Source: CAZBDU01 sp964490725 (GTDB taxonomy: Bacteria > Spirochaetota > Spirochaetia > SZUA-6 > DRHE01). From it: a DNA stretch of 24,337 bases. The position numbers and the translations under genes are program-made. Below are positions 1 through 5,762 of this stretch, piece by piece. How positions within the stretch are numbered: the first letter of the stretch is position 1; the number at the start of each line of letters is the position of its first letter. The stretch is taken from positions 1 through 24,337 of the forward strand of contig CAZBDU010000085.1 of assembly GCA_964490725.1 (NCBI GenBank). The letters are read 5' to 3'. Under the pieces are notes generated by a model, which did not search any database, was not told the DNA's origin, and saw nothing but the letters and a program-made list of their open reading frames with translations.

Positions 1-57
1 ACCCCGCGGGGGGCGCGGGCGCAGGGCTCCACCCCGCGGGGGGCGCGGGCGCAGGGC
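1..57. repeat. 30-bp tandem direct repeat, two copies
   Basis: Positions 1-30 and 31-57 are identical over 27 bases, starting ACCCCGCGGGGGGCGCGG. The unit is a multiple of three and very GC-rich, so it could be the tail of a gene lying left of the window or an intergenic repeat. The window edge prevents a decision, and the number of copies to the left is unknown. Confidence 0.8.
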
Positions 58-128
58 AAGCGTGGCGACACGGAGGAGGCCGCGTGGCAGCCCCCACGCG
101 CACGGCTGCGGCTTTTTGCGGCGCGCCG

Positions 129-157
129 TTGGCAGCTGCCGGCGCATCCGCTACAAT
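129..157 (+). promoter_or_regulatory. Sigma-70-type promoter upstream of the isomerase-fold gene
   Basis: A -35 box TTGGCA (129-134) and a -10 box TACAAT (152-157) are separated by exactly 17 bases. Transcription would begin near 163-165, which coincides with an ATG at 164. The boxes stand out because the surrounding DNA is extremely GC-rich. Confidence 0.6.
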
Positions 158-163
158 CGCGCC

Positions 164-226
164 ATGGGAACAACACGGCTCCTCTCTCGCCGCGCGATCC
201 CGGGCCGCCCCTGGAGAAGGGCCTGA
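164..226 (+). CDS. Possible 20-aa leaderless leader peptide coupled to the isomerase-fold gene
   Basis: The ATG at 164 lies 6 nt downstream of the -10 box, so it would be at or next to the 5' end of the mRNA. The reading frame MGTTRLLSRRAIPGRPWRRA stops with TGA at 224-226, and the A of that stop is the first base of the next gene's ATG (TGATG). This is the geometry of translational coupling. The peptide is basic, with seven arginines in 20 residues, and resembles nothing I recognise. It may be a chance frame in the 5' leader; the promoter spacing and exact stop/start overlap are the only support. Confidence 0.35.
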   Translation: MGTTRLLSRRAIPGRPWRRA

Positions 227-1662
227 TGAGGCCTTCCGGCCCCTGCGTGGGCGTCATCTTCACCATGGCGGACCTCTACCGCCAAAGGGCCCCGGAGACT
301 GGAGAGCGCCTCGGCCGGCACTGGCGCGACACGCTGGAGCGGCTGCTGGGCGGGGAGGCGCGGCTGCACATTGCGGAGACCGCGCACACTCCCCGCGAGA
401 CGGCCGCCGCGGTGGCCTCCTGCGAGAAAGCGGACTGCGACCTGCTGCTGGTGCTCCCCCTGGCCTATGCGCCCAGCGGTGCGGCCCGCGATGCCCTGTG
501 CGCCACCGCCCTGCCCCTCCTGGTGGTCAGCTCCGCCCGCGACGCCACCCTTCCCTTCGACATGGGGGCCGAGCACCTGCGCGCCAACCAGGCCATGCAC
601 GGGGTCCAGGACCTGGCCAACGTTTTGCGCCGCGCCGGCCGCCGCTTCCACCTGCTGGCGGGCCATCCCGACCACGAACGGTTCCGCGAACGGCTGCGGC
701 TGGCCGCACGGGCGGGAGCCGCCGCCACGGTGCTCCGCCGCGGCCGGGTGGGCCGGATCGGCGAGCCGTTCCGGGGCATGCTGGACTTCACCTTCGATCC
801 GGCGGGGCTCGCCGAGCGGCTCGGCTTCGAAGTCGTGGAGATCCACCCCCAGGAGCTGGCCGCAGCGGCGCAGTCGGTGGACGCCGCCCAGATCGCGGCT
901 TTCACCGACTGGGTGCACGAGAGCTTTCGGGTCGATCCGGCCCTGAGCGCCGAGGAGCTGCGGGCGGCTGCCCTCTGGTCCACGGCACTGGAGAGCCTGA
1001 CCGCCCAGCGCGGCCTGGACGCGGTGGCCATGAGCTTCCAGGCGCTGCTGGAGGCCGGCGCCGCCACGCTCCCCTTCCTGGGCGCCGACCGGCTGATGAG
1101 CCGCGGCGTGGGCTACGCGGGCGAGGGGGACGTGCTCACCGCCGCCCTCACCGCGGCCCTGGCCCGCATGGCCGGGATGGCCAGCTTCACGGAGACCTTC
1201 TGCCCCGACTACCGCCGCGGCCAGCTGCTGCTCAGCCACATGGGGGAGTGCAACCTGGCCATGGCGGACCCGAAGCGCCCGCTGTCCCTCAAGCCCAAGC
1301 CCTTCGACATCGGCGACTGCATCCGCCCGGCAGTGGCCGTGTTCCAGCTCGCCCCGGGCCCGGTGACGCTGGCCAGCATCAGCGAGGCGCCCGGAAACGG
1401 ACGGGTGGCCTCCTTCGGCTTCCAGCTGGCGGCCTTCGAAGGCAGCATAGACGCCTCGCCGGAGCACCCCAATCTGACCAGTCCCTACTCCAGGCTGGGG
1501 GTGGGTCCGGATCTCACCGGCTTCCTGGAGCGCTACTCCCGGGCCGGCGGCACTCATCACCTGGCGCTGGCGCCGGGGAGGCTGCTTCCCGGGCTGGCGA
1601 TGCTGGCGGACTACTGCGGCTTGTCCCTGGCGGCGGTGGACACCGGGGGCCCGAGGCGCTGA
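226..1662 (+). CDS. L-arabinose/L-fucose isomerase-fold protein, substrate unknown
   Basis: A 478-aa cytoplasmic protein of the arabinose/fucose isomerase superfamily, which interconverts aldoses and ketoses using a divalent metal. The C-terminal half follows the AraA pattern: GYAGEGD (residues 297-302), SFTETF (320-325), LLSHMGEC (335-342) and GGTHHLALAPG (441-451). By alignment from memory with AraA, the metal ligands would be E300, E323, H338 and H445, so all four appear present. The N-terminal half is divergent, and the length is slightly under AraA's usual 500. ATG 226 is preceded by GGAGAAGG at 212-219. The frame is open further left to the window edge but contains no ATG, GTG or TTG there. 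It has its own promoter and lacks the operators of the catabolic cluster. The fold is fairly sure; isomerase activity on a particular sugar is not. Confidence 0.8.
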   Translation: MRPSGPCVGVIFTMADLYRQRAPETGERLGRHWRDTLERLLGGEARLHIAETAHTPRETAAAVASCEKADCDLLLVLPLAYAPSGAARDALCATALPLLVVSSARDATLPFDMGAEHLRANQAMHGVQDLANVLRRAGRRFHLLAGHPDHERFRERLRLAARAGAAATVLRRGRVGRIGEPFRGMLDFTFDPAGLAERLGFEVVEIHPQELAAAAQSVDAAQIAAFTDWVHESFRVDPALSAEELRAAALWSTALESLTAQRGLDAVAMSFQALLEAGAATLPFLGADRLMSRGVGYAGEGDVLTAALTAALARMAGMASFTETFCPDYRRGQLLLSHMGECNLAMADPKRPLSLKPKPFDIGDCIRPAVAVFQLAPGPVTLASISEAPGNGRVASFGFQLAAFEGSIDASPEHPNLTSPYSRLGVGPDLTGFLERYSRAGGTHHLALAPGRLLPGLAMLADYCGLSLAAVDTGGPRR

Positions 1663-1670
1663 GGCGCCTC
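1653..1670 (+). terminator. Hairpin over the stop codon of the isomerase-fold gene
   Basis: GAGGCGC (1653-1659) pairs with GCGCCTC (1664-1670) around a 4-nt loop holding most of the TGA stop. There is no T-run after it, so termination is plausible but unproven. Confidence 0.35.
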
Positions 1671-1751
1671 ATGCACCTCTGCACAGCCTGGCGGGCCCCC
1701 GGAGCCGGTGAGGGCGCCGCAAGAAAAGTCGCAAGAACTGCTGCCGGGGTC

Positions 1752-1767
1752 TTGACCAGGTGGTCAA
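1752..1767. promoter_or_regulatory. TetR-type operator 1
   Basis: The 16-bp inverted repeat TTGACCAGGTGGTCAA has 7-bp arms TTGACCA and TGGTCAA. It is the upstream one of two matching palindromes 39 bp apart, centre to centre, on either side of the promoter of the adjacent TetR-family gene. Binding by that protein is inferred. Confidence 0.6.
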
Positions 1768-1780
1768 TCGGGTGTATCCT
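1752..1780 (+). promoter_or_regulatory. Promoter of the tetR-ABC operon
   Basis: TTGACC (1752-1757), 17-bp spacer, TATCCT (1775-1780). The -35 box lies inside the first TetR-type palindrome and the predicted start at about 1787 lies just before the second, so regulator binding would block the polymerase. Confidence 0.6.
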
Positions 1781-1786
1781 GTAAAT

Positions 1787-2512
1787 ATGATTGACCACCC
1801 GGTCAACGACATGAGGGAGCCGCGAGACCAGATGCGGGCCAGACCGGCCTTCCACAGGCTCGACCCGGGCAAGCAGCGGCAGATCATAGAGGTCTGCGTG
1901 GACGAGTTCGTCGAGCAGGGCTACCGCAACGCGTCCACTAATCGCATCGTCCGGCGGCTGGGGATCGCCAAGGGAAGCCTCTTTCACTACTTCGGCACCA
2001 AGGAGCAGCTGTACCTGTACCTCCTCTACCGCGCCGGGACCGGCCTGCTGCGGCTCCTTGAAAGGCGCTACCGCGGCATGCCCGACGATCTGTGCGAGCG
2101 GCTGCGCCGGGTCACCGAAGCCAGCCTGGAGTTCTGGGAAGAGGACCCCAGGATGTACCGGTTCTTCAGCGGGTTTGCCGACAGCGGCCTGGCGGAGCTG
2201 CAGCAGAAATACGCCCTGATGTTCTCCCCCCGGGAGCGGGAGAGGATCTTCTACGACGTCTTCCAGGGCGTGGACACCTCGCGCCTGCGCTTCGGCCGGG
2301 AGCAGACCTTCCTCCTGGTGCGCTGGCTGCTGGCCGGGCTGAAGCAGGACCTGGTAGCGGAAATCAACGCCGGCGGGAGCTCCGCCGAGATCAGACGGCG
2401 CCTCATGGACAGGCTGGAGGTGGCGCTGGAGGCGCTGCAGCGCGGCATCTATCGCGATGAGGCCGGCGAGCAGGCTGCCGCAGAAAGGGAGCAGGATCAT
2501 GGTGGAGGTTGA
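1787..2512 (+). CDS. TetR/AcrR-family transcriptional regulator
   Basis: A predicted 241-aa repressor. The N-terminal helix-turn-helix is recognisable: QIIEVCVDEFVEQGYRNAST, then IVRRLGIAKGSLFHYFGTKE, the classic TetR pattern. The C-terminal ligand-binding domain is unassigned. Start choice: ATG 1787 lies 6 nt after the -10 box and would be leaderless; ATG 1811 and ATG 1832 are in-frame alternatives, and only 1832 has even a weak upstream AGGGAG. The frame's first ATG-like position at 1760 lies inside the promoter and is excluded. The 3' end overlaps the ABC ATPase gene by 14 bp. Paired palindromes flank its promoter, so it probably represses itself and the downstream exporter genes, with relief by the exported compound (inference). 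Confidence 0.88.
   Translation: MIDHPVNDMREPRDQMRARPAFHRLDPGKQRQIIEVCVDEFVEQGYRNASTNRIVRRLGIAKGSLFHYFGTKEQLYLYLLYRAGTGLLRLLERRYRGMPDDLCERLRRVTEASLEFWEEDPRMYRFFSGFADSGLAELQQKYALMFSPRERERIFYDVFQGVDTSRLRFGREQTFLLVRWLLAGLKQDLVAEINAGGSSAEIRRRLMDRLEVALEALQRGIYRDEAGEQAAAEREQDHGGG
1791..1806. promoter_or_regulatory. TetR-type operator 2
   Basis: TTGACCACCCGGTCAA has 6-bp arms TTGACC and GGTCAA, the same arms as operator 1. It lies just downstream of the predicted transcription start, within the first codons if ATG 1787 is used. Confidence 0.55.
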
Positions 2513-3353
2513 GCACCTGTACCACGACTACGAAGGCAAGGGCCGCTTCGCCGTGGCGGACGTGGGCTTTCGCATCGACCGGGGGCGGATCTTCGGCTTT
2601 CTGGGCCCCAGCGGGGCCGGCAAGAGCACGGTGCAGAACCTGATGACTGGCCTCCTGCGGCTCCAGCGCGGGCAGATCCGCTACGACGGGACCCCGGTGG
2701 GCAGCCTGGGCGCCCGCTTCTTCAACCGGGTGGGCTACTCCTTCGAGCACCCCAACATCTACACCAGGCTCACGGGGTACGAGAACCTGAAGTTCTACGC
2801 CGGGCTGTTCGCGGTGCCCACCGAGGACCCGGAAAAGCTCCTGGAGCGGGTGGGGCTCAAGGCCGCCGCCCACCGGCGCGCCGGGCGCTACTCCAAGGGC
2901 ATGAAGCAGCGGCTGGTGTTCTGCCGCGCCATCATCAACCGCCCGGCGCTGCTGTTCCTGGATGAGCCTACAGGGGGGCTGGACCCGGCCACCGCCGCGC
3001 TGGTGAAGGAGATGATTTGCGAGAAGCGCCGGGAGGGAGCCACCATCCTGCTCACCACCCACGACATGACGCTGGCCGAGGAGCTCTGCGACACGGTGGC
3101 GTTCATCAACGAGGGGCGGATCGTGGCCCTGGACGAGCCTCGCAATCTGAAGCTGCGCCACGGCCAGCGCTCGGTGCGGGTGGAGGTGCGGCAGGGAGGG
3201 GAGGTGCGCTCCGAGCTGCTCTTTACCGAGCGGGAGGCGGACCGGCGGCGGCTCCACGAGCTCATCGACGAAGCACGGCTGGAGACCCTGCACTCCCAGG
3301 AGGCCACGCTGGAGCAGATCTTCATCAAGCTGACCGGGAGGGGGCTCCAGTGA
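2499..3353 (+). CDS. ABC transporter ATP-binding protein (CcmA/DrrA type)
   Basis: A 284-aa nucleotide-binding subunit expected to power the two membrane proteins encoded directly downstream. Visible motifs: Walker A GPSGAGKST (36-44), signature YSKGMKQRL (131-139), Walker B LLFLDEP (151-157) with the catalytic glutamate E156, D-loop GGLD, and H-loop TTHDM with H188. The usual Q-loop glutamine is replaced by SFEHP (81-85), as in several drug- and antibiotic-export ATPases. About 70 C-terminal residues form the regulatory tail seen in DrrA-type proteins. ATG 2499 is chosen because GGGAGCAGG precedes it; the frame is open for 14 more codons upstream without a better signal. It overlaps the regulator by 14 bp and the next gene by one base (TGATG). 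Substrate is unknown. Confidence 0.9.
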   Translation: MVEVEHLYHDYEGKGRFAVADVGFRIDRGRIFGFLGPSGAGKSTVQNLMTGLLRLQRGQIRYDGTPVGSLGARFFNRVGYSFEHPNIYTRLTGYENLKFYAGLFAVPTEDPEKLLERVGLKAAAHRRAGRYSKGMKQRLVFCRAIINRPALLFLDEPTGGLDPATAALVKEMICEKRREGATILLTTHDMTLAEELCDTVAFINEGRIVALDEPRNLKLRHGQRSVRVEVRQGGEVRSELLFTEREADRRRLHELIDEARLETLHSQEATLEQIFIKLTGRGLQ

Positions 3354-4390
3354 TGCGCCGCCTGCTGGCTCAGGCTCGGACCGACCTGACGGTGATCCTC
3401 AGAAACAACTTCCCCTGGATCATGCTGATCGCCCTGGCGGCCACCTCCGCGGCGGTGTACCTGCTGCCCCGGGAGCCGCAGCCCGGCGCCCCGGTGTACG
3501 TCTACGCCGCCGGCAGCGGCGGGAAGCTCGGCGAGGCCCTGGGCAGGGAGGTTCCGGCGGACCGCTTCCTGGACAGTTCGCAGGCCCTGGAGGAGGCGGT
3601 GCGCTCGCGGCGTGGCGCTGTGGGGCTGCTCCTGCAGCCTGCGCAGGAGGGAACGGCCGTCGTCCTGCTGCACACGGGCGACATGCCGCCCCGGCAGGCC
3701 AGGCTGATCGAGGCCGGGCTGCTCCAGCTCCGGCGGGAGGCGGAAGGAGACAGCGCCCCGCCCTTCCGCACCGAGCTGCTGGCAGCGGAGGAGGAGCCCA
3801 TCCCCCTCAACCTGTCGCTGCTGCCGGTGCTGATGGTGTTCGAGGTGATCGTCCTGGGCTTCCTCTTCGTGGCGGTCACGGTCTTCCAGGAGAAACAGGA
3901 CGGAAGCATCCAGGCCTTCCGGGTAAGCCCGGGAAGCGTCTGGACCTACCTGCTCTCCAAGACTGCCCTCTGGATGGCGCTCACCATGGTCTACGGGGCG
4001 CTGCTGCTGCTGATCACTCGCGGACCGCGAGTGCGCTGGGGGCCCCTCCTGGCCCTGCTGGCGGTGAGCGGCCTGTTCATGACGCTCCTGGGCCTTCTGG
4101 TGAGCGTGTTCTTTCGCAGCATCTCCGAGTGGTTCTTCGCCGGGGTGGGCATTCTGCTGCTCAACATGCTGCCGCAGATCTCCTACCTGCATCCCTCCTT
4201 CTCGCCGCCCTGGATCACCTGGATTCCCTCCTATCCGGTGCTGTTCGCCGTGCGGGACCTGCTTTTCCGCCCGCAGGCCTCCGCCCGCTTCGCGGCCGCC
4301 CTGGCGCGCAGCGCCGCGGCGGCGGCGATCCTTCTTCCGGCGGCCCTCCTGGCGGTTCACCGCAGGCTCATGAAGGAGGCACGGCCGTGA
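3353..4390 (+). CDS. ABC-2 type permease, subunit A
   Basis: A 345-aa integral membrane protein with ABC-2 exporter topology: one N-terminal membrane helix (about residues 21-39, FPWIMLIALAATSAAVYLLP), an outward-facing domain to about residue 150, then five or six hydrophobic segments in the C-terminal half beginning near LSLLPVLMVFEVIVLGFLF. The motif VFQEKQDGSIQAFRVSP after the second helix is the typical short cytoplasmic stretch of this family. The gene starts with an ATG overlapping the ATPase stop (TGATG) and ends in a 4-bp overlap with subunit B. The two permeases are distant paralogues and probably form a heterodimer. The substrate could be a drug, lipid or peptide; nothing in the sequence decides it. 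Confidence 0.85.
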   Translation: MRRLLAQARTDLTVILRNNFPWIMLIALAATSAAVYLLPREPQPGAPVYVYAAGSGGKLGEALGREVPADRFLDSSQALEEAVRSRRGAVGLLLQPAQEGTAVVLLHTGDMPPRQARLIEAGLLQLRREAEGDSAPPFRTELLAAEEEPIPLNLSLLPVLMVFEVIVLGFLFVAVTVFQEKQDGSIQAFRVSPGSVWTYLLSKTALWMALTMVYGALLLLITRGPRVRWGPLLALLAVSGLFMTLLGLLVSVFFRSISEWFFAGVGILLLNMLPQISYLHPSFSPPWITWIPSYPVLFAVRDLLFRPQASARFAAALARSAAAAAILLPAALLAVHRRLMKEARP

Positions 4391-5469
4391 TCCGGCGCCT
4401 GCTCACCCTGCTGCACCAGGACCTGACCGGCTCCCTGCGCGACAACGTGCTGCTGTACGTGATTGCGGCCCCCCTGATCCTGGCCGTCCTGGCCCGGGTG
4501 TTCCTCCCCTCTCTGGAGCGCTCGGTTCCCGCCTGTGTGGTGAGCCGGGATGTGGACCCAAATCTGGCCGGCCGCCTCCAGGCCTACCTGCGGGTGGAGC
4601 CCGCTGCAGACCGCCGCAGCCTGGAGCGGCGGGTCCTTCAACCGGACGACGTGGCGGGGGTCGTTCAGGACAAGCGCGGCCCGGTCCTGATCCTGGAGGG
4701 AAACGAGCAGCCGGAGACCCGCAGGCTCTTCACCGCCGCCCTCGCGACGGTCGTGGACGAACAGGCCGACCTCACCTTCGCGGCGCGCAGCCTGGGCGGA
4801 GGGCGGAGCTACCTGCGGGAGTACGTGGCCATCTTTCTGATCATGATGGCCACCCTGCTGGGAGGGATGGTGGTGGGCTTCAACATGGTGGACGACCGCC
4901 ACACCAGGGCCTTCCAGGCGCTGGCCGTCTCGCCGCTTCCGTTGCCGGACTACCTGGCGAGCCGCTCGCTGTTCGCCCTCCTCCAGGGGGCGCTCGTGGG
5001 GCTGGCCACCACCGCGATCATGCTGGGGCCTGCCTTGCCCTACGGGCGGCTGATCCTGGCCTTCGCGGCCTCCGCCCCGCTGGCGGCGACGCTGGGATTC
5101 CTGATGGCGGTGACGGCGGACAACCAGATTTCCGCTCTCGGCTCAACGAAGCTGATCATGCCGGCCTACCTGCTGGTGCCGGTGGCGGCGCTATTCCTGC
5201 CGGAGCGCTGGCAGCCGGTGCTCTACCCTTTTCCCAACTACTGGGTGTTTCTCACGTTCAAGAGCCTCTTCGTGGACGGACCGCAGACGCCAGGCTTCGC
5301 CATGGCGGGGACGCCAGGCTTCGCCATGACGGCGCTCCTCGCGGCGCTCTCGGGGCTGCTGCTCGTCCTGCTGCTGGTTCTACCCTTGCGCAGAGTCTTC
5401 CGCTTCCGCCAGGCCGCCGCAGGCCGGCGCGGAGGCGCCGCCGGCGTAGCCGGCGCTCATGATCGCTGA
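4387..5469 (+). CDS. ABC-2 type permease, subunit B
   Basis: A 360-aa membrane protein with the same topology as subunit A: an N-terminal helix (VLLYVIAAPLILAVLARVF), an exported domain with PxCVVSRDVDPNLAGR, then C-terminal helices including YVAIFLIMMATLLGGMVVGF. The conserved VDDRHTRAFQALAVSPLP matches the position of subunit A's QDGSIQAFRVSP. The start is GTG 4387, preceded at 7-bp spacing by AAGGAGG, and it overlaps the previous gene by 4 bp. A perfect-length 24-bp tandem duplication near the C terminus adds a second TPGFAM(A/T)(G/A) unit before the last helix. The tail after that helix is arginine- and glycine-rich. Confidence 0.85.
   Translation: MIRRLLTLLHQDLTGSLRDNVLLYVIAAPLILAVLARVFLPSLERSVPACVVSRDVDPNLAGRLQAYLRVEPAADRRSLERRVLQPDDVAGVVQDKRGPVLILEGNEQPETRRLFTAALATVVDEQADLTFAARSLGGGRSYLREYVAIFLIMMATLLGGMVVGFNMVDDRHTRAFQALAVSPLPLPDYLASRSLFALLQGALVGLATTAIMLGPALPYGRLILAFAASAPLAATLGFLMAVTADNQISALGSTKLIMPAYLLVPVAALFLPERWQPVLYPFPNYWVFLTFKSLFVDGPQTPGFAMAGTPGFAMTALLAALSGLLLVLLLVLPLRRVFRFRQAAAGRRGGAAGVAGAHDR
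5287..5334 (+). repeat. In-frame 24-bp tandem duplication inside ABC-2 permease B
   Basis: ACGCCAGGCTTCGCCATG followed by CGGGG (5287-5310, one base omitted here) is repeated with two or three differences at 5311-5334, coding TPGFAMAG then TPGFAMTA. The unit also contains a small GGC-TTC-GCC hairpin. Confidence 0.85.
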
Positions 5470-5487
5470 ACCCGAAGGAGGTCCGTT

Positions 5488-5616
5488 ATGCCTTGGTGGG
5501 GTTGGGTCTTGATCGCGGCCGCTGTGGTGGCCTTCATCCCGATCAAGACCGCGGTCACCCGGCGCTTCTTGCGCCGGATGAAGGAGAGGCGGGAGTCTGC
5601 GGATCTGGACGAGTAG
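5488..5616 (+). CDS. 42-aa single-pass membrane protein, unknown
   Basis: A very short gene with a strong AAGGAGG at 5475-5481 and ATG 5488, only 18 bp after the permease stop. The product begins MPWWGWVLIAAAVVAFIPIK, a tryptophan-rich N terminus and one hydrophobic helix (about residues 5-20), followed by a basic stretch TRRFLRRMKERR and an acidic end ADLDE. This predicts the N terminus outside and the charged tail inside. I do not recognise a family. Its position as last gene of the exporter operon, together with the excellent ribosome-binding site, suggests a small accessory subunit of the ABC-2 transporter; that role is inferred. Confidence 0.7.
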   Translation: MPWWGWVLIAAAVVAFIPIKTAVTRRFLRRMKERRESADLDE

Positions 5617-5648
5617 CACCGCGCCGCCCGGGCTGGCTCGCCTGGACT

Positions 5649-5658
5649 ATGCTATACT
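5649..5658 (+). promoter_or_regulatory. Extended -10 promoter of the hybrid histidine kinase
   Basis: TATACT (5653-5658) preceded by TGC gives an extended -10 element in an otherwise GC-rich 146-bp gap. No good -35 box is visible at 16-18 bp, which is common for extended -10 promoters. Confidence 0.45.
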
Positions 5659-5762
5659 GTATGCAGTCGCGAGTGGGGCGGACGGCCCGTGCACCGCGTG
5701 TGTGTTCCCTGGCTTCCAGCTTTGACCCCCGTGCGCAGCTCCTGAATCCGCCCTGCGGGGAG

